From Onchidella celtica (taxonomy: Eukaryota; Mollusca; Gastropoda; Systellommatophora; Onchidiidae), in NCBI GenBank assembly GCA_963931925.1, contig OZ007569.1, positions 21,031,982 to 21,095,981 of the forward strand: a stretch of 64,000 nt of DNA. Reading direction: 5' to 3'. Position numbers and translations under genes: made by a program. The notes beneath the pieces were generated by a model that was not told where the DNA came from, did not search any database, and was given only the letters and a program-made list of their open reading frames with translations. This document shows, piece by piece, positions 1-9,868 of this stretch. Within the stretch, counting starts at the first letter, position 1, and the number at the start of each line of letters is the position of its first letter.

Positions 1-255
1 CCCCAGTGGCTGTGCTGGCCTCTCTCAGACTGAGAAACACTGTTAAGTGTTATTATCAAACTTAGACCCATATAATTATTGACTGTGTAACTGGTCGCAT
101 GCCCGAAAAGTACGGATTACATGAGCACAAGTGAGCTCAGAACTCACCAGGCAGTGGACGCTGAACAGGCAAGCAGTCAGGTCATAGACACATGTACCCA
201 CTGAATGAAAGAAGCTAAACTGAAGTAACACCGTGAGTGAGTTAAGCTGGATTTT
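1..255. other. non-coding, nothing recognised
   Basis: Short ORFs here have no domain or repeat signature. Confidence 0.5.
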
Positions 256-844
256 CATGTGTGCGGAAACAGAAAGGGCAACGGCAATGTCAAAAACCCT
301 TCAAGTAGCCTACGTGTAATGAAATAGAAAGAATGGGCGCTAAACACAGAAACAGTAAGAAAACTGGAAGCAACAGAAATGTGGTTTCTGAGAAGAATAC
401 TTAGAATTCCATGGACTGCCAGAAAGACAAATGAAGAAGTGTTGAGACAAGCAGGTCAAAAGAGGACACTCGTAAACAAGGTCAGAAAAAGACGGGGAAC
501 ATTCTTTGGCCATAATTATAATGAGAAGGCGAGGACTAGAACATTTAGGAGCAACAGGGGAACTTAATGGAAGAAGAAGCAGGGAACCACAACGCATAAA
601 GATGCAGGACGACCCAAAGGCCTGGCTGGAAATGCACACAACCAACGACGGCATCAGGGCTACAGAAGATCGTGAGCGATGGACGGTCATGACCGGCAAC
701 GCCTGCCGGCAGGGCACTTAATGATGATGATTTCATGTGTACAGACACCGTTCCCGTACACGTGGAAACACTCTTTTTACCACTTGATGATTTTTTATTT
801 TTTTTTGACGTTGCCGTTGCCGTTTCCGCAATTCCGCACACATG
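256..844. repeat. imperfect 38-bp inverted repeat bracketing the LINE relic
   Basis: 256-294 begins CATGTGTGCGGAAAC; 804-844 ends CCGCACACATG. The two are reverse complements over about 38 bases with a few mismatches and one short insertion. The LINE relic lies wholly between them. Confidence 0.55.
363..732 (+). mobile_element. RTE-like LINE 3' relic (end of endonuclease-reverse transcriptase ORF)
   Basis: Two overlapping frames give the typical C-terminus of an RTE-type polyprotein. The first reads RIPWTARKTNEEVLRQAG then RKRRGTFFGH; after a frameshift near 515 the second reads LEHLGATGELNGRRSR, WLEM, GIRATEDRERW and ends CRQGT-stop at 721. A TGATGATGA tail follows directly, as is usual for RTE elements. 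It is 5'-truncated and frameshifted, so inactive. Confidence 0.8.
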
Positions 845-1133
845 AGAACACGGCTTTGCACCGTGGAAACAATAGGAATAATCTAAAATTACCACCAAGC
901 ATTTTTCTTTTAAGCGACTCATTTACCCTACGACCAGACATATCACAGGTCATGAAATCTTGAGCAATGACATGGACAATACAACTTTGCCTTTTTGTCT
1001 TTGTTCTTTGTCAATATTCAAGTCTTCATGTGACCTAGCACTCAAAAGTGGTAGGCTGAAAGTATTGCGTACAGTTTTGTTTGTGCTATCGAGCATCATA
1101 GTTCTTGGTGACGGAGAACAGTTGACTGTTATT

Positions 1134-1236
1134 CTCTCTCTCTCTTTCTCTTTCTCTCCCACGTCTCTCCCCCCCCCCCTCTTTCTTTCTCTCCCACCTC
1201 TCTTTTTTTCCCCTCCCCCTCTCTCTCTGTTTCTCT
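1134..1236. repeat. CT-rich low-complexity tract
   Basis: (CT)n and C/T-rich tract with a C run near 1170; the ORFs across it are compositional. Confidence 0.8.
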
Positions 1237-1302
1237 CTCCCGTGTATTTAATTCGATGTTCAACTTAAGAGCTCTGAAGACGAAACGTCAATGAAGAGAG
1301 TG

Positions 1303-1405
1303 TACCCAAATAGACCATGAAGAGCGCAAAGTGCACGTTATCGTGCCGACGTGCCGTAAAAACCCAAACTCAAATTCAGACTCAGAACCCTTCCTCTCTA
1401 CCATC
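1303..1405 (+). repeat. SINE-like fragment with ACTCAAA tail
   Basis: GTACCCAAATAGACCATGA recurs at 34597, so this is an interspersed repeat. It ends in CCGTAAAAACCCAAACTC followed by ACTCA/ATTCA iterations; a related tail occurs inverted at 3655-3725. Confidence 0.5.
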
Positions 1406-1424
1406 TACTTAAAACAGTGGAAGT

Positions 1425-1485
1425 GTATATCGGTACAACATGTTGTATGGATATGGACAGTGCATATCCGTACAACATGTTTACC
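1425..1485. repeat. overlapping palindromes around ACAACATGTTGT
   Basis: The 12-base palindrome ACAACATGTTGT sits in a larger imperfect palindrome, and GTACAACATG recurs 40 bases later and, in part, near 1818. Confidence 0.45.
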
Positions 1486-1571
1486 AAAAGCGCGACTGGT
1501 GAAGGTTTGCTGAAACAAAACTTGGTATGGTGTTCACGAATTTAAAGTGACAACACATGGAATAGTCAGAT

Positions 1572-1680
1572 GGACCTGGGGGCGTGAAGGTCTAGTCAGT
1601 TTGTATCAATGGGCGGTAGTCAGATTGACTAATCAAGCGAAAAGGGTTTGAGGTAGCCATTGGTGATCGACGTGCACTCA
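1572..1680 (+). repeat. fragment related to the core of the 9208-9574 TIR element
   Basis: Shares about 105 bases with 9387-9500 (GGACCTGGGGG..GGTCTAGTCAGTTTGTATCA, TAGTCAGATTGACTAATCA, GTAGCCATTGG). It lacks recognisable terminal repeats, so it is a fragment. Confidence 0.65.
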
Positions 1681-3120
1681 AGTAAACTATATAATATATT
1701 ATTAGCGCAGATCACGCAATCTCCCAGCAGAAGTTGGACTGTTTGCTACTAAGCCGATTCATATTTTTAAAAACTATGCAAATTGATAAGGTCAGTACCG
1801 GTACCGGTGTGTGTACATGTTGTATGGATAATTATATATAATCTAAAACAATTGTTCCCCTTAGCATGGCAAGGCTCTAACTCCCTTCCTTCAACTTCTG
1901 AGAAAATGAGGATTGAAGTTTCACGTGATCACAGCTTTTAGAGCAAATAATTTTTAATTCTTTTTAGTAATACTTAAAAATTACATACCGAATCTGCTTG
2001 ATACTTTGACACACAACCGAGAAGACCCGCAGAAGTAGTGTGTAGTGTGTAACTGAGTTCAGCCAAAAAGTGGAGATAGAAACTTATCATTCTTAGGAGA
2101 CGAATTATTAACTCGCAAGCTGAAACAGCCACTGACGCGCCTATGTAGCAGTTAGCTATAACAATTAACTGCATGGACGACGTTTAGGGCAGTGATTCCC
2201 AGCCTTTCCTTTCAGTGCAGAAGGCGGCATTTCTTGTCAGCCATGGACACAAGATCGTTCCCCCCTCCCCACGAAGCCTCCCCCCAAACCTCTTGATATT
2301 CAAACTATGGAGAACAAACTTCAACGTATCAATGCCATTAATGCCCGTGTCGGCGTGTGAGTGAGCTTGCGTTTCCTTCAAGTTTTAATTAGTTAATTAT
2401 TGAAAGTAACACCAACTCATTGACAAATGAAACTTATCAAAAACTGTAATAAAATAAACGGTTGTTTCATAATTAATCACCATGTCTGAAGTCCTCCTCC
2501 CCCCCCCCCCCAACGCCCCACCACCACCACTCCCCACCCCTATCGCGAGGGGACGGTCTGCTGCCCCCATTGAGAAAGAGTGACATGTTGGAACACTAAT
2601 GTGTCATTGATGATCAGAGTATAATAATTATGCAGTCAAGCTGTTGCAAATAAAACTGCTATAGTACAAAAAAAAAACGGCCCTGGTTATATGTAACTGA
2701 ATTTGTTGAATTTTTGCTGGGTATTATGTGTTTAGTGCTGGTTAAAAACCAGTGGCGTTAATTAATACTTCTGGCATATTACGAGTTGGGTGAGAAGACA
2801 GTATCGTCTGAGGATCAAGAGTGGCAGTCAGAGGCGAGCAATTGAAGATGAGAGAAAACTACTATACGCCACAACCCTGGACATGACCCTTTACAGAAGC
2901 TGCAAACAACACATATGTGACCAATCTGGTCAAACGGGTATTAAGTCGCACTGCATTAAATGGGATGAAATTTGACTCATGTTCATTCCCTACACTCAGC
3001 TCAGAGAAAAGGTACCGATGAATCAATTAATTTTGATCGAAGTCACTCTTGGCCGATATAAGTGTTGTTATCCCTGCTCGGCCTCTTGTGTAGAAAGAAG
3101 ATAATTCCAAGCTTAGAAAG
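1681..3120. other. non-coding upstream DNA
   Basis: Contains a C run (2497-2512) and scattered short ORFs without signatures; no gene is seen. Confidence 0.4.
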
Positions 3121-3235
3121 GGTCCAAGTGTAAAAAGAGGAAAATTTTGTGTCCTCATGTAGAAAGGGGAAAATTTTGTGTCCACATAGAAAGGAGAAAA
3201 TCTTGTGCCTAAGTGTACAAAGGGGACAGGTTTTG
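3120..3235. repeat. degenerate tandem repeat, period roughly 30-36 bp
   Basis: Four diverged units resembling TAGAAAGGGGAAAATTTTGTG, each with a slightly different linker. Confidence 0.6.
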
Positions 3236-3654
3236 TTGAATGTTTACACTACAAGTTCAGTGCCATTTCGTACATATAATTATACATCCTGGTAATAAGA
3301 GGTGACACGTTAATAAAATACGGGGTCTTGCGTAAAATGTGGTCTGGATTTGAAGACAGACAAGATTTCTATGCTTGAAACCTGTTTCTATCTTTAGTAC
3401 TTTGGGCTCCAGCGTGTTAATTATAGGTTTTACAAAGTGGGTAGTAAATTTGAATGTCATTTCCTTGTGGGGTAACAGATTCATTGGTGAGGATGATAAC
3501 TCCGGGAAATAGCCTACAATGCGAATGGAAGAAATGATTGAAATTTAACTAGGCGTGGTCGCAGTGTCTTGCCCTTGAAATGGCAATGTCAAATATTATA
3601 GGCGTACGCTTCATCAAATCTGTACCGGTAATCAGTTAGGCCGATGTACTTTGT

Positions 3655-3740
3655 AGATGTTTGTAAAGGTGTTTGAATTTGAATCTGAGTTTAGGTTTTA
3701 CGGTGTGTCAGGTCGATAGCGGCGGGGATGAGCTCTGCTT
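3655..3740 (-). repeat. SINE-like 3' tail, minus strand
   Basis: On the minus strand it reads CCGCTATCGACCTGACACAC, then CGTAAAACCTAAACTC and ATTCAAATTCAAAC. Resembles the tail at 1360-1405. Confidence 0.5.
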
Positions 3741-5270
3741 GGTTCACTGAAGAGAAGACTTTCCGTGAAAGACTGTATAAGGACTTGAAAATGTTTCTTA
3801 GGGTAGGCGTTATTTCTGACAGAGAGGCACTCTTTTGTTTAGAGATAAGTCTTTCACAATGTGGGTATTGTAGGTCATGAAGTGAATTTGAAAAATTGCC
3901 ATTTCATTTCAATGTTTACACGGAAGTGCGAACTGATTTTTAGTTTATTTATTAAACCATGTGTCTGATAATGTGTTTTTTCTTTACTGTAATAATATAG
4001 CTGTGAATCCTGATAGTCATATTGGAATGAACCAAAAATGTCCTTTTCATTGCAATCGACATCATCATGATTATCATCGCCACCGTCGTCGTCACCATCA
4101 TCATTATCAGACCATTAATTTTATACACAACTTTCTGGAAAAAGAAAGAGCTTATATTAGTGTAGGATTGAGGATGTCCATTAAATTAAACAAAACAAGG
4201 GGAGGGGGAAAGAAAATCAGCAGCAACAATAACAGCAACAAAAATAACAACATCAAATGTGGTGAAATAAGATAAATGGAAAGAAACGCCTTCCATTTAA
4301 AGTCTGTGAAAATCAATGGATCAAGAAATTTCGGGTCAAGCTGGTCTCTCGCCAACCTAAACCATTATAAATTTTTAAACAGTTCACTCGCGTGTATAGA
4401 TTTTCAGAGTGGCTTGTAGCGTCTAAACTTGAAGAAGAAGTGTTATGAAGCAAAGTGAACGTGGTAGAAACAGGGGGAGGGGGAACATCGCCTGTCATGC
4501 GTCACCATCAACATTATTGTCATTATCAAAAGTAATATTAGCAGTATCACTCAATCAGTATAAAGTTGCAAAGACAGACGCTTACCAAATAGGGAGATAT
4601 TTCCCGCTCTACGGTGTCTTCACAGAATGTGGGCTGCATATCCACCCAGATGCGTACGAGGTATATGAAATTTCGTGTTTGTCTTAACTGATTTGATCCA
4701 GATGCTTAATGATTTGACAGTTATTGCCGGATTTGCTAATACGAAAATGTTGAGGGGGGGGGGAGGGGAGGAGGACCAGGAAGGCTCAGAGTCTCTTACA
4801 CAAAATCAAAGCATACATTTCTGTGAAAGAAATTTAAAGGTAAATTGACTTAGAAAACAGAAGACCACAATAAATACCGCCAAAGGAAAATTTTTTAATG
4901 CATGTATAGCATGGAGAAGGTACTCGGAAATGATATCATACATTTTTACTGCTATTCATGGTGCCCCACAATGACAAAATGCACCTAGGCACATGCATAA
5001 ATGCACACATACATATTGCGGCAATCAGAATCCAAGTACGGTTGGCATGTATAATTTTACTGTTTCAATGTATTCTCAAGGTCCTCCCCATCCCTTATAT
5101 TAAAAATCAATATGAAGCCTTCACTTGACCCAGTTATTCATTTATCAAATGCGCACTTCGTTATCATGTGCCCCACCTGCCGGCCTAAGCCAACACTGTG
5201 GACTATTGAAACATGCAAAGTAGATGAATGTAAATTATGACGTTACTGAAATTGTCTACTGGATACTACA
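3741..5270. other. non-coding, simple repeats only
   Basis: ATC/GTC-type triplet tract near 4060-4110 and a G run near 4745-4765. No gene is recognised. Confidence 0.4.
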
Positions 5271-5314
5271 ATGAGCTGCTGTCCCCTGAACCCCCAGCCA
5301 TCCATGCAGTACAG

Positions 5315-6470
5315 CCGGTTGTATGACATTTGGAGCACTACTGCAGATCAAAGAAAGTCGCCATGTGATATTTGGAGCACTAAGTTAGTTCAAAGAAAGC
5401 TGGCATGTGACATTTGGAGCACTAGCATTTGGGCTGTGATTTTATCAACCTGTTGACTACCGATTACTGTACGAATATTTTGCAATAACTTGCGGTGGGT
5501 ACCACAGGGATAGAAAGTTTCTTTATAGGCCTCTCCGTCAGTCAATTCCAGATGTATAGAGACTAGTTAACGTTGGCAAAATTATTTTGATATTATTTGG
5601 ATATCAGGATATATTAGAACCCAAATATGGATTATTATAAGCATAACTGAACAAAGAAACATGTTAAATAGTCCATATTTATTCAACGATCGGTTTCATA
5701 TTTCACATTTTTTTGCATTAAAATCTCAGAGCCGTGCGCGTTTTGAATAAATGTTTTTTTTTTTTTTTAATAAACATTTTCCCTTTGCGTTTATACAGGC
5801 TTGGGGCTGTCTCGTGAAGAGGCGCGCATTAAAAATGTTCATTTCATTGGTTTTTTTTTTCCTTTTTTTGGTTTATTATTTTTTTAATAACTGGTTAAAC
5901 AAAATAGATAATCTACACGAGACTTCACACTGTTGTCGAAGGCCTAAGGGAAGAATAAGCTTCGTGGGACCCAACAAAAACAATAGGACAGTTTTGTGGA
6001 GGGAATTGGACACAGAGATCAGAATCGCCAGAAACGCCACAAACAGTGGCCATGACAAGGCCAACAACACCAATAATATTAATAATGATGATAACATAAT
6101 AATACCTGTAATAATAATTTTAAAAAAATAATAAAAACAACAACAACAACAACATCATCATCGGCATTATTTATAGACCAGTCTTTTTTCACCTAATTCA
6201 TGATGATGCTGATGATGATGAGCAGAACTAAATTTTTTGAGTGTAAAAGAGAGAAATTGTTTTCAATAGATTTGCGACTTGATGTTGATATGAGTCTGTG
6301 AAAATGTAATCGAATACCAGCGGTATAGGTGCGCCAAATGTCATACTGAAATTTAATTAATTTTTGGTAGTGCTCCAAATGTCATACTGCAATTTGACCT
6401 AGATTTAGGCAGTGCTCCAAATGTCATGTTTTAAAAGTTTTGGTGCTCCAAACGTCGTGCTACCGTACAG
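5315..6470. mobile_element. foldback-like element with iterated inverted arms
   Basis: The left arm has three units with TTTGGAGCACTA at a 42-base period (TGGAGC at 5331, 5373, 5415). The right arm has four inverted units (GCKCCA at 6331, 6372, 6414, 6445; spacings 41, 42, 31). Sequence just outside both arms, GTACAGCCGGTTG on the left and CGTACAGCC on the right, is also complementary in part. Arms made of short tandem units in opposite orientation are the hallmark of foldback (FB-type) elements. The roughly 900-bp middle has an A/T-rich ORF at 5751-6131, not convincing, and triplet repeats near 6130-6175. Confidence 0.6.
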
Positions 6471-6479
6471 CCATGTGAT

Positions 6480-7334
6480 TTTTGCATTTTTGAAATATTT
6501 TTTTTACTCCGTTCAATTACGGCATAATAGCAATAATGAAAATAAGAATAATAATAATCATGGACTAACAGCAGGTAATGTTTCCAAACACTCATGTGAT
6601 TAAGTTTGTGTAACTCCCAAACAATCGAAGATCAGTCTCAGAGATTATGCACATCGGTCGCAGGATCATCGAATCACAGGGCTCGTTAGGTAAATCTAGA
6701 GTCAGCTTGCTTCAGGGCAACGGGGTCATTGAAATTTTGGCAAGTTTTCATGTAAACTTATTTTAATGGGGGGGGGGGGGCGAATGACTGCGCGAGATTT
6801 CCTCGCAGCTATATAACTATAGACACATTGAAAACCCAGTAACGTGTTAGCTTTTTTTTTTTTTTTTCCTTTTGCTAAGCGACGAGCTATTGTATGACAA
6901 AACCACCAAAACCAGCAAGTAAAAGACAGTGGGAGGTTATAACTGGAAAAAACAATGTGAAGTAATGGTTCTAGTCGCTTTGATAGTCTTTAAGTTTTTA
7001 TCATGCAAAGTTGTGCCAGGATGGTAGACTAAAAGGATAGCTCAACCGGTTGTCTTGGTAACACAACGTAATCTCGTTTTGATCATTCGAAAGCATCAAC
7101 AACACTTTCTCTGGCTGTTCCATCAGTTCAACAAAATTCGGTGTCACCAAAAAATCAGTAGAAAGAGATTTTCTAAAAAAAGGAATTTACTCAAACTATT
7201 ATATGACAAAGTTAAAAGCACAATTATGTTAATTAATTACATTTTATATACTTCATTAGCTGAATTTTAAAATAAAAGCCTATTCATTTCGAATGTCAGA
7301 CAATAGAATAGCAGTGTATCTATCGGCTGCAGTA
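6480..7334. other. non-coding upstream DNA of FoxN2/3
   Basis: G run at 6768-6781, T run near 6853-6867, one X-box-like motif (7049). Promoter location is unknown. Confidence 0.35.
7049..7062 (+). promoter_or_regulatory. RFX X-box-like motif
   Basis: GTTGTCTTGGTAAC fully matches the X-box form RYYNYY-N(1-3)-RRNRAC. It lies about 300 bp upstream of the possible first exon. Confidence 0.35.
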
Positions 7335-7422
7335 GCGTGATCACGTGGCCCACAACTTCCGTTTGGAGAGCATCGTGCATCCCTCATCTTTTGGCTGGAG
7401 TCCATATTTTCACTAAAAGTTG
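7335..7422 (+). other. possible non-coding first exon of the FoxN2/3 gene
   Basis: A strong donor (TTG|GTGAGT) follows 7422, and a CACGTG E-box lies just upstream near 7342. The stretch has no usable start codon context and could splice to the acceptor at 9764. The 5' boundary is a guess. No TATA box is evident. It is based only on the donor and the need for an upstream exon, because the start-codon exon begins with a 3' splice site. Confidence 0.25.
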
Positions 7423-8135
7423 GTGAGTTATTTAATATTTGTTTCCAAACCAGAAAGGGATGTTATTATCACCGTGGTGGTTTTTTGGATAACCAGTGTG
7501 TTAAGTATAGGCTCTGATGTAATTCTGACCACGTGTTTGCTTATATTTTTGTAGTGGATCATGAAAATAAAACAACTGTGCCCTTTACAGTGGTGTTCGC
7601 GGGAAAACTCGCCACGTCTGTGGTCTTAACTGTTTTAATATCTGTAGGCTATATCTTTACCGAAAGAATCTTGCAGGATATATAAAAATGAACGTTTATC
7701 CAAAGTGACTATATCTTTGCCATTCAGTAACGCTAATGGTAGACTTGAAAATGCAATTTTTCATCTGGGACGTTTCTTTGTTTACACTGACTACGCAGTT
7801 TCAATATGGCGATCATTAACATCGCACTATGCCGTGTGTCAAACAGAGAGTATTAAGATGTATTATATTCAACAATGGGAGTAATTGTTTCAGGTGAAGT
7901 AGGTTGGAATTTTGTTAAAAATGTCTTGAGACTATCAGAAAACTAGGAAACGCTGCACTGGTGGTAGGCCTAAATCCACAGGCAGAATAGATTAGACCTA
8001 GACTACTTGATCCAGGTCTAACAGGCCACTGAAAATTTATCTTAAAATTGTCACAGTCAAGTAGATCTACTGCATATGTTTAATTAACGTAGGACAATTT
8101 TCACGGCTAGACCTAGAGTCTAGTCATATCTAGAT

Positions 8136-8430
8136 GACAAGGGGACAAGGTGGTCTAGAGGCAAGGTGCTCGCCTCTCATGCCAAGGGTCCCGGGTTCTA
8201 AACCCGGGCAGTGCAGGCATGTTGGAAATTGGATTTTTCTCATATTTTCAAGTCCCTGGTCCTATTGGGGGGTAGGATCGAGTACCTAGTCTTCTCGGAT
8301 AAGGACGAAAAAATTCGGAGGGCCCGTGTGCACGTTGTGCACGTTAAAGATACCTTGGCAGTTGGAAATCGTAAAGAGCAGGCCGAAAGGCCGCTGCCCG
8401 GGCAAAATTGAAAATTGAAATTAATAGATT
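8136..8430 (+). mobile_element. tRNA-derived SINE
   Basis: The head shows pol III promoter boxes: A box TGGTCTAGAGG (8151-8161) and B box GGTTCTAAACC (8194-8204). A long central domain follows (GGATCGAGTACCTAGTCTTC, GGATAAGGACGAAA, GGCCCGTGTGCACGTTG, CGTTAAAGATACCTTGGCAG), and it ends CCCGGGCAAAATTG with an A-rich tail. A closely similar copy lies inverted at 27172-27440. Conserved-domain tRNA-SINEs of this general type are known from molluscs; the exact family name is not certain. Confidence 0.85.
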
Positions 8431-8516
8431 AAAAGTTATCCATACCACCCCCGCCAGAATTTATTATTCATTATTAAATATATATTGTTATTAATAAATA
8501 TTCAAATATTATTTGA

Positions 8517-8588
8517 GTTGTGTGTTGTGTGAACTGATGTGAGTTGTGAACTGCTGTGAGTTGTGAACTGTTGTGAGTTGTGAACTGC
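8517..8588. repeat. 17-bp tandem repeat
   Basis: About four units of GTTGTGAACTGYTGTGA; the first unit carries a small insertion. Confidence 0.75.
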
Positions 8589-8599
8589 GCCTAACAGGC

Positions 8600-8795
8600 T
8601 GCGTTACAATTTGCTCTGAGATAGAGAGAGAGAGAGTGAGCGAGACAGGGAGAGAGAAAGAAGCAGTGCAGTGTGTTGAGCGCTTCGCCGGCAGCTCCAT
8701 TCTGCTCTGTGGTTGACATGTTGTTTCTGTAAAGCGCATAGAGCATTTTAAATGGATATGCGCTATATAAATGCTATACATTATTATTATTATAT
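8600..8795 (+). mobile_element. LINE 3' end (CR1/L2-like tail)
   Basis: GA-rich stretch, then TTTCTGTAAAGCGCATAGAG and TATGCGCTATATAAATGC, ending in ATT iterations. The same tail occurs inverted at 43911-44080 downstream of a reverse-transcriptase ORF, which identifies this as an ORF-less, severely 5'-truncated relative. Confidence 0.7.
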
Positions 8796-9207
8796 TTGTC
8801 ATGATTTTTTTTTTGACCTTTCCAGTTTCCAGATTGTTTGGAAGATAGTTTTAGGCCTATGTGGTGCCAAAGAATAGAAAGTACAAGAGCCAAGTCATGT
8901 TGGCCATGTAGCCTAATTGCTTTGATCTCTACTTCGTCAACGTTTTATTTGGGTTGCCGATCTAGAATTTTGTAGGCCAAGTGAAAGTAGCTCTAAATAA
9001 TGTTTTAGAACTGCTGTCATCCATAGTCCCTTTGCACTGTTTAACATACGGCAGGGATAAAACACTGGCTAGCTGTCTTAAGGGGATGGGTTTTTAAACA
9101 CATTGTTCATCGTTGAATAGTTTGCAAGTGAAGATTTTTTCACTTTTCTTTGTGATTTTAGTGGAAACTCACATTAGGTCTTCATATTTCTCTTATAAAG
9201 TAAAGTA

Positions 9208-9574
9208 CATTGTAATTGATTACTGAGTGACTATACTCCAGACCCCCTGATGAATAGCCAAATGGCTATACTCCAGTCCCGGACCAATGAAAAGCTGTCT
9301 TTCATCGCCAAGTTAGGCTACGGTAAGAAAACAAACATTCGAATGGTGGCATGGATGTTGATAAATCTAGATCTACATGTTTTGTTGGACCTGGGGGGCG
9401 TGAGGGTCTAGTCAGTTTGTATCAGTGGGCCGTAGTCAGATTGACTAATCAGGCAAAAAGGGACTGGGGTAGCCATTGGCAATCGATGTACACACGTCCA
9501 AGACTGGAGTATAGGCATTTGGCTAGTCGTCAGTCCGGGACCGGAGTATAGCCACACCCAATTGGTTAATTACA
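9208..9574. mobile_element. DNA element with long (about 85 bp) inverted termini
   Basis: The ends are inverted from TGTAATT inward. Each arm holds two copies of a CTATACTCCAG-type unit: left at 9231 and 9266, right inverted at 9503 and 9540. GGCTATACTCCAGTCCCGGAC-like sequence at 9264-9284 pairs with 9533-9553. The core (9387-9500) recurs at 1572-1680. No transposase is present, so it is non-autonomous. Confidence 0.7.
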
Positions 9575-9764
9575 TCTAGTATAGTAATTCTGATATTGTT
9601 TTTGCTGAAGCGCGAATTGCAGTAGAACTTTCGTTGGCCATGTGTTTATGTTTGCGTATCATCTTTGGGGGAAACTCTCTTTCTTATAGTTACCATCATC
9701 ATGATTTAGCTTTCCAAGGCATTCCATTATTGGCTTATTAAAATTATATGTATTTGTGTTTCAG

Positions 9765-9803
9765 ATGATGTGCCTTCTTTATATAAGTAGTGCAGCAGAC
9801 TAA
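9765..9803 (+). promoter_or_regulatory. upstream ORF in the FoxN2/3 leader
   Basis: Reads ATG ATG TGC CTT then eight more sense codons to TAA at 9801-9803, ending 52 bases before the main ATG. Upstream ORFs commonly lower initiation at the main start. Any effect depends on the acceptor at 9764 being used. Confidence 0.4.
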
Positions 9804-9868
9804 ACAAGTTGAATTTCAGACCAGTATTGTCTTAGGACATTGATTATTCAAGAAAATGGCAGATTCTG
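9765..9868 (+). CDS. FoxN2/3: FoxN2/3 start-codon exon (5' UTR plus 13 coding bases)
   Basis: The acceptor TTTGTGTTTCAG precedes 9765 and the donor GTAAGA follows 9868. The coding part is ATG at 9856 followed by GCA GAT TCT G (MADS + split Gly), preceded by an A-rich context AAGAAAATGG that fits a good initiation site. It joins in phase 1 to 23297, giving MADSGCEDT. The exon also begins with ATGATG, opening a 12-codon upstream ORF (9765-9803) that ends before the main start. The ATG at 23251 was rejected as start because it lies within the intron, upstream of the 23295-23296 AG. Confidence 0.75.

Noticed and set aside
5751..6131. 126-codon ORF in the middle of the foldback element
   Set aside because: Starts and ends in homopolymer and AAT-repeat tracts (Phe and Asn/Ile runs); no transposase motif.
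8148..8225. Functional tRNA gene at the SINE head
   Set aside because: It has A and B boxes but continues into the SINE central domain and lacks a clean acceptor stem; a similar copy at 27172 confirms it is a repeat.
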